DNA of 64,000 bases from Rheinheimera sp. 4Y26 (GTDB lineage Bacteria > Pseudomonadota > Gammaproteobacteria > Enterobacterales > Alteromonadaceae). The position numbers were made by a program, and so were the translations under genes. The stretch spans positions 123,769 to 187,768 of the forward strand of contig NZ_JAOBWS010000009.1 of assembly GCF_025245835.1 (NCBI RefSeq), written 5' to 3'. This document shows, in pieces, positions 1 to 10,552 of the stretch (position 1 is its first letter; each line of letters opens with the position of its first letter). The notes under the pieces were generated by a model that searched no databases, was not told where the DNA came from, and saw only the letters and a list, made by a program, of their open reading frames with translations.

Positions 1-689
1 CCCTGATAAACCTGAGACTCTACGTAGCGGTCCATTAACTTCTCGAGGATAGCTTTTGGATCTGGCTCGTAAATGTAGTCCCAGCTGTGACTTCTGGCTG
101 ACAGCTCTGCTTTTGGCAAAGGTAAGAGTTGCTCAATCACTGGCTCTTGCTTCATGGTATTTACAAAGTTGTTGTATACCAGGAACAAACGGTCAATTTT
201 GCCTTCAGAATATTCATTCAGCATTACCCGCACAGTACCAATGACATCAGCCAAACGTGGTGTATCGCCTGAACCCACTTGTTGTGCAACTACTTTACCG
301 CCAAAACGTTTGAAGAAGGCAGTGGCTTTGTTGCCGATCACGGCAAACTCAGCATTAGCGCCTTGTTCTTTCCACGCTTTGAGGTCGATCATCACACGTT
401 TAAATTCGTTGGTATTCAAGCCGCCGCAAAGACCCCGGTCTGTTGATATCACAATGTAACCGACGTTTTTCACCGGACGTTCTGTTAAGAACGGGTGACG
501 AAACTCGAGGGTACCATTGGCGATATTACCGATCACTTTGCGCATACCTTCAGCGTATGGACGGCTTTGTGCAACCCGCTCTTGCGCTCTGCGCATTTTG
601 CTGACTGCAACCTTTTCCATAGCGCTGGTGATCTTACGAGTATTGTTAATACTCCCGATCTTACTTTTTATCTCTTTTGCGCCGGCCAT
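1..689 (-). CDS. atpG: ATP synthase F1 subunit gamma (partial, 3' end outside window)
   Basis: Gamma is the rotating central stalk of the F1Fo ATP synthase; it turns inside the alpha3beta3 ring on the inner face of the cytoplasmic membrane. Reading from the ATG at 689 gives [20 protein letters not shown], the conserved N-terminal coiled-coil helix of AtpG, and the frame stays open to the window edge. About 229 of the usual ~286 codons are present, so the conserved C-terminal helix lies outside. A GGAG ribosome site precedes the start. It follows atpA with a 61-nt gap in the order H-A-G, so atpD and atpC are expected beyond the left edge. Confidence 0.96.
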   Translation of the reverse strand, partial: MAGAKEIKSKIGSINNTRKITSAMEKVAVSKMRRAQERVAQSRPYAEGMRKVIGNIANGTLEFRHPFLTERPVKNVGYIVISTDRGLCGGLNTNEFKRVMIDLKAWKEQGANAEFAVIGNKATAFFKRFGGKVVAQQVGSGDTPRLADVIGTVRVMLNEYSEGKIDRLFLVYNNFVNTMKQEPVIEQLLPLPKAELSARSHSWDYIYEPDPKAILEKLMDRYVESQVYQ

Positions 690-750
690 GACTAATCTCC
701 GAAAATTTCAACGAAGGGTGGTGTTGCCACCACCCGATGCCAACACCTGA

Positions 751-2292
751 TTACCAGGTTTGAGTCGCTTTAAACTTCTCAATCGCGCCTTTGATAGTGG
801 CTTCGATTTGGTCGTTGTAGTTACCGGTTTTGTTCAGATCAGCCATGAATGCGCCGTGCTCTGCGTGCATATAAGCCAGCAGGGCAGCTTCGAAGTCGAG
901 AATTTTCGCAACTTCAACGTCTTTCATGTAGCCTTTTTCGATGGCAAAAATCGACACGCCCATATCAGCAACGCCCATTGGCGCATACTGTAACTGCTTC
1001 ATCAGTTCAGTTACTTTCTGACCATGGTCTAACTGCGCACGGGTCGCGTCGTCCAGGTCTGAAGCAAACTGAGCAAATGCCGCCAGTTCAGAGAACTGAG
1101 CTAATGCCAGACGAATACCACCGCCAAGCTTTTTGATGATCTTGGTTTGCGCAGCACCACCAACACGAGATACCGAAATACCAGCGTTAACTGCTGGACG
1201 GATACCGGCGTTGAACAGGTTAGATTCTAAGAAGATCTGACCGTCTGTGATTGAAATCACGTTGGTTGGTACGAATGCAGAAACGTCACCACCCTGGGTT
1301 TCAATGATTGGCAGTGCAGTTAAAGAACCGGTTTTACCTTTCACTTCGCCGTTGGTTAAACGCTCAACATAATGCTCGTTTACACGAGATGCACGCTCTA
1401 ACAGACGGCTGTGTAAATAGAATACGTCGCCCGGGTAAGCTTCACGTCCTGGTGGACGGCGTAACAACAGAGAGATTTGACGGTAAGCAACAGCTTGTTT
1501 TGACAAGTCATCGTATACGATCAGCGCATCTTCACCGCGGTCACGGAAGTATTCACCCATGGTACAACCAGAGTATGGTGCCAGGAATTGCAGCGCAGCA
1601 GCTTCAGAAGCAGATGCAACAACCACGATAGTGTGGGCCAGTGCACCGTGCTCTTCCAGCTTACGTACTACGTTGGCGATGGTCGAAGCTTTCTGACCGA
1701 TACAAACGTAAATACATTTCACGCCAGAAGATTTCTGGTTGATGATGGCGTCGATGGCCAGAGCTGTTTTACCAGTCTGACGGTCACCGATGATCAGCTC
1801 ACGCTGGCCACGGCCGATTGGAATCATCGAGTCTACTGATTTGTAACCAGTTTGCATTGGCTGGTCAACCGATTGACGGTCGATTACGCCTGGAGCAATT
1901 TTTTCTACCGGTGCAAATGCAGCAGCTTGTACCGGGCCTTTACCGTCGATTGGTTCACCTAAAGTGTTCACCACACGACCTAACAGACCTGGACCTACCG
2001 GCACTTCTAAAATACGGCCAGTGGCTTTTACTTTGATACCTTCACGCAGGTCCGCATATGGACCCATAACTACGGCACCTACAGAGCTGCGCTCTAAGTT
2101 CAGTGCGATAGCGTAACGGTTACCAGGAAGCTCAATCATCTCACCTTGCATACAGTCAGCAAGGCCATTGATACGGATGATACCATCGGTAACAGACACG
2201 ATAGTACCTTCGTTACGAGCTTCACTGACAACTTCAAACTGAGCAATACGTTGTTTGATCAGTTCAGAGATTTCAGTGGAATTCAGTTGCAT
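751..2292 (-). CDS. atpA: ATP synthase F1 subunit alpha
   Basis: Alpha forms the non-catalytic nucleotide sites of the F1 head and, with beta, surrounds gamma. The protein has 513 residues, the same length as the E. coli subunit. The P-loop GDRQTGKT lies at residues 169-176, the position expected for the family. It follows atpH by 14 nt inside the minus-strand atp operon. Nothing is truncated or unusual. Confidence 0.98.
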   Translation of the reverse strand: MQLNSTEISELIKQRIAQFEVVSEARNEGTIVSVTDGIIRINGLADCMQGEMIELPGNRYAIALNLERSSVGAVVMGPYADLREGIKVKATGRILEVPVGPGLLGRVVNTLGEPIDGKGPVQAAAFAPVEKIAPGVIDRQSVDQPMQTGYKSVDSMIPIGRGQRELIIGDRQTGKTALAIDAIINQKSSGVKCIYVCIGQKASTIANVVRKLEEHGALAHTIVVVASASEAAALQFLAPYSGCTMGEYFRDRGEDALIVYDDLSKQAVAYRQISLLLRRPPGREAYPGDVFYLHSRLLERASRVNEHYVERLTNGEVKGKTGSLTALPIIETQGGDVSAFVPTNVISITDGQIFLESNLFNAGIRPAVNAGISVSRVGGAAQTKIIKKLGGGIRLALAQFSELAAFAQFASDLDDATRAQLDHGQKVTELMKQLQYAPMGVADMGVSIFAIEKGYMKDVEVAKILDFEAALLAYMHAEHGAFMADLNKTGNYNDQIEATIKGAIEKFKATQTW

Positions 2293-2306
2293 GCTCTAAT
2301 CCCCAA

Positions 2307-2840
2307 TTATGACTGCAGCGCAGTGGCTAAACGGTCTAACTTACCGCGAACTGAGCCATCAATAACCATATCACCGGCTTTGATTAACATACCACCGACA
2401 ACAGTCGGGTCTACGCTACAGTTCAACTTAACATTGCGTGCTAAACGCTGTGACAAAGCTGTGACAAGCTTTTCCTGTTGTGCCGCGCTCAGAACCGTGG
2501 CAGAAACAACATCAACAGTTGCTTCTTTTTCGTGTTCGGCTTTTAACAACAAAAATGCTTCCAACACAGCAGGCAACGCCAATAAACGTTTGTTTTCAGC
2601 CATCACTTTAATCAAGTTCTGACCTTGTTCATTGAGTTGCGCACCACAAACCTGGATAAAAAACTCAGCCTGTGCTTCTGCACCGCTGTTGTTTTGCAGG
2701 CGCTCGGCAACAACAGCGTTGTTTGCTACTTCAGCAGCAAAAAACAGCATGTCGGCCCAGGCCGCCAAAGCGTTTTGTTCAACTGCATAGTCAAACGCCG
2801 CTTTGGCATAAGGACGAGCGACAATCGTCAGTTCAGACAT
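2307..2840 (-). CDS. atpH: ATP synthase F1 subunit delta
   Basis: Delta is the peripheral-stalk clamp that ties the top of the alpha3beta3 head to the b-subunit dimer. It is 177 residues, the normal family length. The start MSELTIVARPYAKAAFDYA is the typical delta N-terminal helix, and the C-terminal part carries the VVGGM segment common to the family. It lies 12 nt after atpF and 14 nt before atpA, which indicates co-transcription and coupled translation. Confidence 0.97.
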   Translation of the reverse strand: MSELTIVARPYAKAAFDYAVEQNALAAWADMLFFAAEVANNAVVAERLQNNSGAEAQAEFFIQVCGAQLNEQGQNLIKVMAENKRLLALPAVLEAFLLLKAEHEKEATVDVVSATVLSAAQQEKLVTALSQRLARNVKLNCSVDPTVVGGMLIKAGDMVIDGSVRGKLDRLATALQS

Positions 2841-2852
2841 GGCTCTTCCTCT

Positions 2853-3323
2853 TTATAGTTCTGCAACCAGTTTTTCCAGGATGTCGCTGTGGGCAGCTTC
2901 ATCAATCGAACGTTGAAGAATACGTTCTGCACCGGCAACTGCCAGAGCAGCAACTTGCTTACGTAACTCTTCTTTCGCCCGGATGCGTTCAGCTTCAACT
3001 TCAGCTTTGGCCTGAGCCAGGATTTTCTCCCGCTCTGCCTGCGCTTTCACCGCAGCTTCGTCAATAATCTGCGCTTCGCGTTTTTTAGCCTGGTCGATCA
3101 GGGCAGAAGCTTGAGCTTTTGCTTCGATCAGCTGTTTCTTTGCATTCTCTTGCGCTAAACGCAGGTCCTGTTCGGCGCGATCACTCGCGGCCAGGCCATC
3201 TGCAATTTTTTGCTGGCGAGTTTCAATGGCGCCGATAATTGGTGGCCATACCCATTTCATACAGGCGATGACGAACACCAAAAACGCGATTAACTCACCA
3301 ATGAGAGTGGCGTTAATATTCAC
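2853..3323 (-). CDS. atpF: ATP synthase Fo subunit b
   Basis: Subunit b is the membrane-anchored peripheral stalk that holds F1 against rotation. The 156-residue protein has one N-terminal membrane helix (about residues 5-27). The rest is a long charged Ala/Glu/Lys-rich helix typical of the right-handed b coiled coil. Length equals the E. coli protein (156). Position between atpE and atpH fits the standard operon. Confidence 0.97.
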   Translation of the reverse strand: MNINATLIGELIAFLVFVIACMKWVWPPIIGAIETRQQKIADGLAASDRAEQDLRLAQENAKKQLIEAKAQASALIDQAKKREAQIIDEAAVKAQAEREKILAQAKAEVEAERIRAKEELRKQVAALAVAGAERILQRSIDEAAHSDILEKLVAEL

Positions 3324-3371
3324 GAACGCTTCTCCTTAATTACAAAAAGTAAATGTTCTGTTGGCTGCCAA

Positions 3372-4846
<1,475 letters not shown>

Positions 4847-4895
4847 CGAATACCACCTGTAGAATGCTCAAACTACAGCGCAAAAAACTCGCGCA

Positions 4896-4923
4896 AGTAT
4901 ACTTAACTGCCTTATTTTTGCAA
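4896..4923 (-). promoter_or_regulatory. Promoter of the atp operon
   Basis: On the minus strand TTGCAA (4923-4918) and TATACT (4901-4896) are separated by 16 nt, close to the sigma-70 consensus. This lies about 50 nt upstream of atpI in the 128-nt gap between atpI and parB and points into the atp genes. Confidence 0.65.
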
Positions 4924-4974
4924 CCAAAAGCGGCGCTAAGGCTTGATTTGTCGGTATTTTGGTAAACTAACTGC

Positions 4975-5874
4975 TTAGTTTTCAGTCGGGGTCAGACCAA
5001 GCTTTTCCAAAATGCCATCCAGTTCGTTCAGATTGCTATACCCGATCACCAGTTCGCCTTTGCCTTTTTTGCTGTAACTGATACTGACAGGCGCGGCAAA
5101 ACGTTCACTTAACCGCTGCTCCAGCGCTGCTACGTCCGGGTCTTTTACCTTAGGTTGTGCTTCTGGTGCAGGTTCCAATAAACGACGCACCAGACTTTCT
5201 GTTTCACGTACTGTCAGCTGCTTAGCGGCAATAATACGACCGGCATCAGACTGCTGGCTTTCACTGAGCGCAAGCAAAGCCCGGGCATGACCCATTTCAA
5301 TATCACCATGCTCCAGCAGGGTTTTCACATCGTCGGCCAGCTGATTCAGACGCAACAAGTTGGTCACAGTAGTGCGGGATTTGCCAACAGCGTCAGCAAC
5401 CTGTTGATGAGTTAATTCAAATTCGGTTAAAAGCCGCTGTAATGCCACAGCTTCTTCCATGGCATTGAGATCTTCCCGCTGAATATTTTCAATCAGTGCA
5501 ATGGCAACAGCAGCTTCGTCAGGCACGTTTTTGATGATACAAGGCACTTCGGCCAGACCGGCAATTTGTGAAGCGCGCCAGCGTCTTTCACCGGCGATAA
5601 TTTCATAAGACTCAGCAGCAAGTTCGCGCACAACTATTGGCTGGATGACCCCCTGGGCACGGATAGAACTGGCTAAATCGTCCAGTGCTTCCTGCGACAT
5701 GTCTTTGCGGGGTTGGTATTTGCCTGGTGTTAACCACTCAATCGGCAACTTTTGTAATTCGTGTGGATGACTTTCAGGCTGAGTTTCAGCAACTTCCTGG
5801 ACCTGAACCTGCGGCCGGCCTGAAGTTAATAATGCGTCCAGACCCCGTCCTAAACCACGTTTTTTTACCGACAT
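4975..5874 (-). CDS. parB: Chromosome partitioning protein ParB (Spo0J family)
   Basis: ParB is a CTP-dependent DNA clamp that loads at parS sites near the origin and spreads to form the segregation complex moved by ParA. The 299-residue protein has a basic N-terminal KKRGLGRGLDALL stretch and the CTP-binding GERRWRAS box at 95-102. A helix-turn-helix with QQVADAVGKSRTTVTNLLRL and a C-terminal dimerisation tail follow. It lies 22 nt downstream of parA. The window also contains two perfect parS sites inside recF (24152-24806), the expected target. Confidence 0.96.
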   Translation of the reverse strand: MSVKKRGLGRGLDALLTSGRPQVQVQEVAETQPESHPHELQKLPIEWLTPGKYQPRKDMSQEALDDLASSIRAQGVIQPIVVRELAAESYEIIAGERRWRASQIAGLAEVPCIIKNVPDEAAVAIALIENIQREDLNAMEEAVALQRLLTEFELTHQQVADAVGKSRTTVTNLLRLNQLADDVKTLLEHGDIEMGHARALLALSESQQSDAGRIIAAKQLTVRETESLVRRLLEPAPEAQPKVKDPDVAALEQRLSERFAAPVSISYSKKGKGELVIGYSNLNELDGILEKLGLTPTEN

Positions 5875-5896
5875 TGCGCCTTAATTCCTTAAAAAT

Positions 5897-6691
5897 TCAG
5901 ACAGAAGCTGCTGTTTTTACTTGTTTTTTATCCGAACGCCGCAAAATTTCCCCTGCCAGTGCCAGGTAGGCTTTTGCGCCGGTCGAGCTTTTGTCGTAAT
6001 ACATTACCGGAGTACCAAAACTGGGGGCTTCCGCCAGCCGGACATTACGTGGGATCACGGCACGATATACTTTTTCACCAAAATGCCGTTTTAACTGTTC
6101 AGAAACGTCGTTGGCCAGCCGGTTGCGCGGGTCGTACATAGTACGCAAAATGCCTTCAATTTTCAGATCGGCATTGACCACAGCAGCCAGTTTATTGATG
6201 GTTTCCACCAGAGCAGTTAAACCTTCCAGCGCATAATATTCACACTGCATCGGCACTAATACTGAATCAGCTGCTGCCATGGCATTGACGGTCAGCATAT
6301 TGAGCGAAGGCGGGCAATCAATAAAAATAAAATCGTATTGGTCGCGGTAGTTTTTCAGTGCATTACGCAGGCGCAGTTCGCGGGCAAACACGTCCAGCAA
6401 ACGCACTTCAGCTGCTGTGACATCTGAATTGGCAGCCACCAGGTGATAACCACCGGCAGTTTCTTTTACCACCACTTCCGGCAGTGGTTTTTCGTCCACC
6501 AACAACTCATAGGCTGTTGCCGGCACTTCGTATTTATCAACGCCACTGCCCATAGTGGCATTGCCCTGCGGGTCTAAATCAATCAGTAATACTTTACGTT
6601 TGGTTGCCGCCATCGAAGCGGCCAGATTGACTGCGGTTGTGGTTTTACCTACACCACCTTTCTGATTCGCAATAGCGATGATTTTTCCCAC
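5897..6691 (-). CDS. parA: Chromosome partitioning ATPase ParA (Soj family)
   Basis: ParA is a deviant Walker ATPase that binds the nucleoid non-specifically and is displaced by ParB-parS, pulling origins apart. The deviant Walker A KGGVGKTT is at residues 11-18, followed by the Walker B region FIFIDCPPSLN. The length, 264 residues, is normal for chromosomal (type Ib-like) ParA without a regulatory HTH domain. It lies in the order rsmG-parA-parB on the minus strand with 20-22 nt gaps, so the three are probably one operon. Confidence 0.96.
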   Translation of the reverse strand: MGKIIAIANQKGGVGKTTTAVNLAASMAATKRKVLLIDLDPQGNATMGSGVDKYEVPATAYELLVDEKPLPEVVVKETAGGYHLVAANSDVTAAEVRLLDVFARELRLRNALKNYRDQYDFIFIDCPPSLNMLTVNAMAAADSVLVPMQCEYYALEGLTALVETINKLAAVVNADLKIEGILRTMYDPRNRLANDVSEQLKRHFGEKVYRAVIPRNVRLAEAPSFGTPVMYYDKSSTGAKAYLALAGEILRRSDKKQVKTAASV

Positions 6692-6711
6692 AGCATTCCC
6701 TCGAAAGTAAA

Positions 6712-7335
6712 TCAGCCTGGTATTTTTTCGACGATGACCAAAAAGCGCTGCCCGGTCAGTTCCGGTACCAGTAAAGTCTCGTTGGCGACAACTTTAACAA
6801 AATCCGGCAAAGCTGCAATTTCTTCTGCAACCTGCGCACCTTTCATGGCGAGAAATTGGCCATGATCTGCCGGCAAATGAGCACACCAGCCGATCATATC
6901 ACTTAACGAAGCAAAAGCACGACTCAGCACCTGATCATAACCCTGTACCGGCTGATGCTCTTCCACCCGGCTTTGCAGTGGAGTTACATTCTGTAAACCC
7001 AGCTGTAATTTCACCTGATTTAAAAAACGGATCCTTTTGCCCAGACTGTCGAGCAGGGTGAACTGTTTTTCCGGAAAACAAATAGCCAGCGGAATACCAG
7101 GTAAACCAGGACCAGTGCCAACATCTATAATGCGCTGCCCTTTGACAAAAGGAGCCACCGCCAGACTGTCCATAATGTGTTTGACCAGCATTTCCATTGG
7201 GTCGCGCACTGATGTCAGGTTGTAAGCGCTGTTCCATTTGTCCAGCAACTGCACATACTGCACCAGTTGTTGCAGTTGTTGTTCTGACAATTGCAGACTG
7301 GTTTGTGCCACCAGCTGACGTAATTTTTCTAACAT
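6712..7335 (-). CDS. rsmG: 16S rRNA (guanine527-N7)-methyltransferase
   Basis: RsmG (GidB) methylates G527 of 16S rRNA using S-adenosylmethionine; its loss is known to give low-level streptomycin resistance. The 207-residue protein shows the SAM-binding motif [14 protein letters not shown] near residues 70-83 and the N-terminal helical segment typical of the family. It lies 12 nt downstream of mnmG, the almost universal gidA-gidB pair. Confidence 0.96.
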   Translation of the reverse strand: MLEKLRQLVAQTSLQLSEQQLQQLVQYVQLLDKWNSAYNLTSVRDPMEMLVKHIMDSLAVAPFVKGQRIIDVGTGPGLPGIPLAICFPEKQFTLLDSLGKRIRFLNQVKLQLGLQNVTPLQSRVEEHQPVQGYDQVLSRAFASLSDMIGWCAHLPADHGQFLAMKGAQVAEEIAALPDFVKVVANETLLVPELTGQRFLVIVEKIPG

Positions 7336-7347
7336 GCAAACACAACC

Positions 7348-9237
7348 TTAAGCAGATTTACGCAACAAACCCTGTTTTTTCAGGAACACCAGCAACAGTG
7401 AAATAGCGGCTGGCGTAATGCCGGAGATCCGTGAAGCCTGACCCACGGTTTCAGGTTGCGCCTGATTCAGTTTCAGCACCACTTCATTGGATAAACCTTT
7501 GACCACGGCATAATCAAACTGAGCCGGCAAACGGGTATTTTCGTTGCGCTCCTGTTTGGCAATTTCGTCCTGTTGCCGGTTGATATACCCTTCGTATTTG
7601 ATCTGGATTTCCACCTGTTCAGCTGCCGCCGCATCACTGAGGGCAGGCCCAACACCTTCAATAGCCATCAGATCCTGATAATTCACTTCAGGGCGGCGGA
7701 TCAGATCTTCCAAGCTGGCTTCACGGCTTAACGGCGTTTTTAATAACGCATTTACTTCTGCCAAAGCCACATGCTGCGGATGGATCCAGCTTTGTTTCAG
7801 GCGCTGGCGTTCCAGTTCTATCTGTTCCATTTTGGCGTTAAATGCCGCCCAGCGGGCGTCGTCCACCAGGCCAAGTTCACGGCCTTTGGTGGTTAAGCGT
7901 AAATCGGCGTTGTCTTCACGTAACATCAGACGGTATTCAGCACGGCTGGTGAACATGCGGTACGGTTCTTTGGTTCCCATGGTGGTCAGATCGTCGACCA
8001 AAACGCCGGTGTAAGCCTGATCGCGGCTTGGCACCCAGGCTTCTTTTTCCTGTACAAACAGTGCGGCGTTTAAACCGGCCAGCAAACCCTGAGCACCGGC
8101 TTCTTCATAACCTGTGGTACCGTTAATTTGACCGGCAAAGAATAAACCTTTGATAAATTTGGTTTCTAACGATGTTTTTAGATCTCTTGGATCAAAAAAG
8201 TCATATTCAATGGCATAACCAGGGCGGGTGATGTGTGCATTTTCCAGACCCGGAATTGAATGCACTAAAGCCAGCTGCACATCAAAAGGCAGGCTGGTTG
8301 AAATACCGTTTGGATACAACTCGTGGGTGGTTAAACCTTCAGGCTCGATAAAGATCTGGTGTTTGTCTTTATCTGCAAAACGATTGATCTTGTCTTCAAT
8401 CGAAGGGCAATACCTTGGGCCAATACCTTCAATCACACCAGTGTACATAGGCGATCTGTCTAAACCACCACGGATAATATCGTGCGTTTTTTCATTGGTG
8501 TAAGTGATAAAACAAGGGATCTGCTGCGGGTGATCGCTGACTTTGCCCATAAAAGACATCACAGGCAGTGGGGTATCACCAGGCTGAGGCTGCATTTTGT
8601 TAAAATCGACACTGCGCGCATCAATTCTTGGTGGCGTGCCGGTTTTTAATCTGCCAACTCTGAAAGGCAAGGCTCTTAAACGTTTTGCCAGGGCGATTGA
8701 TGGTGGATCGCCTGCTCTGCCGCCTGAATAGTTTTCCAGGCCAATGTGAATCTGGCCACCGAGAAAAGTGCCAACAGTGAGTACCACAGTTTTAGCGGTG
8801 AATTTCAGACCCATCTGGGTGACAACACCACACACCTGATCCTGTTCAACAATTAAATCATCACAGGCTTGTTGGAAGATCTGCAGGTTTGGTTGGTTTT
8901 CCAGTATATTGCGGATAGCAGCACGATATAACTGACGGTCGGCCTGAGCGCGGGTAGCCCGCACAGCTGGGCCTTTAGAGCTGTTCAGAGTGCGGAATTG
9001 GATCCCAGCGAGATCTGTAGCTTTTGCCATAGCGCCGCCGAGTGCATCAATTTCTTTCACCAGATGGCCTTTACCAATACCACCAATCGCCGGGTTACAG
9101 GACATCAGACCCAGGGTCTCTACGTTATGGGTTAACAGCAAAGTTTGCATGCCCATGCGTGCGGCTGCTAATGCGGCTTCGGTACCGGCGTGGCCACCGC
9201 CGACTACAATCACATCGTAACTTTGTTGGAACAACAT
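7348..9237 (-). CDS. mnmG: tRNA uridine-5-carboxymethylaminomethyl modification enzyme MnmG (GidA)
   Basis: MnmG, an FAD enzyme, works with MnmE (also in this window, 16946-18310) to make the cmnm5U34 modification of certain tRNAs. From the ATG at 9237 the protein is 629 residues, the same as E. coli. The N-terminal FAD-binding [12 protein letters not shown] begins near residue 11. The open frame continues upstream to 9300, but the GAGG ribosome site before 9237 and family alignment support the shorter form. Its start faces the origin region, as in many gammaproteobacteria. Confidence 0.96.
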   Translation of the reverse strand: MLFQQSYDVIVVGGGHAGTEAALAAARMGMQTLLLTHNVETLGLMSCNPAIGGIGKGHLVKEIDALGGAMAKATDLAGIQFRTLNSSKGPAVRATRAQADRQLYRAAIRNILENQPNLQIFQQACDDLIVEQDQVCGVVTQMGLKFTAKTVVLTVGTFLGGQIHIGLENYSGGRAGDPPSIALAKRLRALPFRVGRLKTGTPPRIDARSVDFNKMQPQPGDTPLPVMSFMGKVSDHPQQIPCFITYTNEKTHDIIRGGLDRSPMYTGVIEGIGPRYCPSIEDKINRFADKDKHQIFIEPEGLTTHELYPNGISTSLPFDVQLALVHSIPGLENAHITRPGYAIEYDFFDPRDLKTSLETKFIKGLFFAGQINGTTGYEEAGAQGLLAGLNAALFVQEKEAWVPSRDQAYTGVLVDDLTTMGTKEPYRMFTSRAEYRLMLREDNADLRLTTKGRELGLVDDARWAAFNAKMEQIELERQRLKQSWIHPQHVALAEVNALLKTPLSREASLEDLIRRPEVNYQDLMAIEGVGPALSDAAAAEQVEIQIKYEGYINRQQDEIAKQERNENTRLPAQFDYAVVKGLSNEVVLKLNQAQPETVGQASRISGITPAAISLLLVFLKKQGLLRKSA

Positions 9238-9321
9238 ATCTGCCTCTGCAACTTCAAGGATAACGCGAAAAAAGGGCACGTATTGTAACTGGATCGGCAC
9301 TGAAACGAAATGGCTAAAATC

Positions 9322-9660
9322 TGATCCGGATCCTCAGTTGACTTTAAATATATATAAGGATCTTTAAAGAGATCTTTTTATTATTCTTACTACTAAGCAC
9401 CGAGTTTTAGGTGGATAACCAATTTTTGCTGAAAAGGATCAAGATCTTACGGAAGATCTAAACTGTGATCTGATCCGGATCTGTCTGCCGTGATCCTGTG
9501 ATCAAGTTGAGGTTTTATCCACAGAGCAACAAAGTGAATATTTCATTAAGAGGATAATACCACGTTATTAAGCTAGTTATACGCTACTTATGCACATTTA
9601 TATTTAAAGTATGATTAATTTGTGGATAAGCAGGTATAGTTGGATCATAACTCAGATCTG
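9322..9660. other. oriC: Chromosomal replication origin oriC
   Basis: This region between mnmG and mioC has the organisation of the enterobacterial oriC. An AT-rich unwinding stretch (about 9340-9395) contains GATCT-type 13-mer-like repeats next to runs of T. DnaA boxes are GGTGGATAA at 9410-9418 (one mismatch), TTATCCACA at 9515-9523 (perfect), TTATGCACA at 9588-9596 (matches TTATNCACA) and TGTGGATAA at 9621-9629 (perfect, reverse). I count 14 GATC sites between 9320 and 9660, the Dam/SeqA signature. Exact borders are my estimate. Confidence 0.9.
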
Positions 9661-9802
9661 AGCTTTATCATGCATTTATCAGATTGATATTAAGAATTAG
9701 CCTGCTAAAAGACAGATACTTGGTTTTGTTGGTGTTTCATTGCTGATGCCAACATGGAAGTACGTTAGAAATCCAGTTTCTGGACAGTGACTTGTGTAGT
9801 TG

Positions 9803-9827
9803 GCGGGCTGAAAAGCCCGCTTTTTTT
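9803..9827 (+). terminator. Rho-independent terminator without an annotated upstream gene
   Basis: GCGGGCT and AGCCCGC form a perfect 7-bp stem around a GAAA loop, followed by seven T on the plus strand. The flanking genes mnmG and mioC are both on the minus strand. The terminator must therefore end a plus-strand transcript that begins in or just right of oriC. No convincing protein gene precedes it. Confidence 0.8.
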
Positions 9828-9930
9828 ATTTCTAAATTCAGAGCTGTGTTAAGCACAGACCAAAAATAATGCCTGTGCCAGGTGTAAGCCGGATCAAACT
9901 TTTATATCAGTACTGTTTGAAAATTGTCTT

Positions 9931-10386
9931 TTAGCGCTGAAGCTCTGTCGTCGCTAAAGTTTTTATAAATTCAGGCAGCCAGGCACAAGCTGTGTCCTCA
10001 GGCAGTTCGGGTTGAAGTACATCAATATTCAAAGCTAAACCAAGACTTTGCGCGCCTTTTATCTGCAACAAAGCTTCCATTTTCCGACCGGCCTGACAAA
10101 AAGTATCATAGCTGGAGTCACCTAAAGTGATCACGGCATAAGAAACTGTGGTAAGATCACTTCGATCTTGTGCTAATTGATCCGCAAAGGGTTGGATATT
10201 GTCGGGCAGATCACCCGCACCGTAGGTCGAGGTGATCACTAACCAGATAGCGTTTCTGGATAGTTGTTCTAATTCGGGTGTCAGATGCAGCCTGACTTCA
10301 TAACCCGCTTGTACCAGTGTATCAGCTACTTGTTCAGCAGTGTATTCAGCTGCGCCCATTTGGCTGCCCACGAGGATCTCAATCAT
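9931..10386 (-). CDS. mioC: Flavodoxin-like protein MioC
   Basis: MioC is a short FMN-binding flavodoxin family protein; in E. coli it supports biotin synthase electron transfer and its transcription runs into oriC. The 151-residue protein has the flavodoxin phosphate-binding start ILVGSQMGAAEYTAE and the TSTYGAGDLPDN and LGDSSYDTFC loops. Its position next to oriC and orientation toward the origin match the E. coli arrangement. Confidence 0.93.
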   Translation of the reverse strand: MIEILVGSQMGAAEYTAEQVADTLVQAGYEVRLHLTPELEQLSRNAIWLVITSTYGAGDLPDNIQPFADQLAQDRSDLTTVSYAVITLGDSSYDTFCQAGRKMEALLQIKGAQSLGLALNIDVLQPELPEDTACAWLPEFIKTLATTELQR

Positions 10387-10416
10387 CTGTCAAACCTTTG
10401 TCAGGAAAAATGATTG

Positions 10417-10444
10417 GCTATACTACTGGAATAAAAATGTGCAA
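10417..10444 (-). promoter_or_regulatory. Probable mioC promoter
   Basis: On the minus strand TTGCAC (10444-10439) and TATAGC (10422-10417) are separated by 16 nt, about 30 nt upstream of the mioC start. The -10 element is imperfect, so this is a candidate only. Transcription from it would read through mioC towards oriC. Confidence 0.45.
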
Positions 10445-10552
10445 AGCCACGCTTTTTGCACATTTGGGGTATTTTTACAGCAAAGCAGGCTCTGTAAAAC
10501 TACAATAGCACAACCACCTATCGCCTGCGTGTTATTGAGGTTTATACAATAT

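Noticed and set aside
9749..9793. 14-codon frame before the orphan terminator as a leader peptide
   Set aside because: No ribosome site and no amino-acid bias suggesting attenuation.
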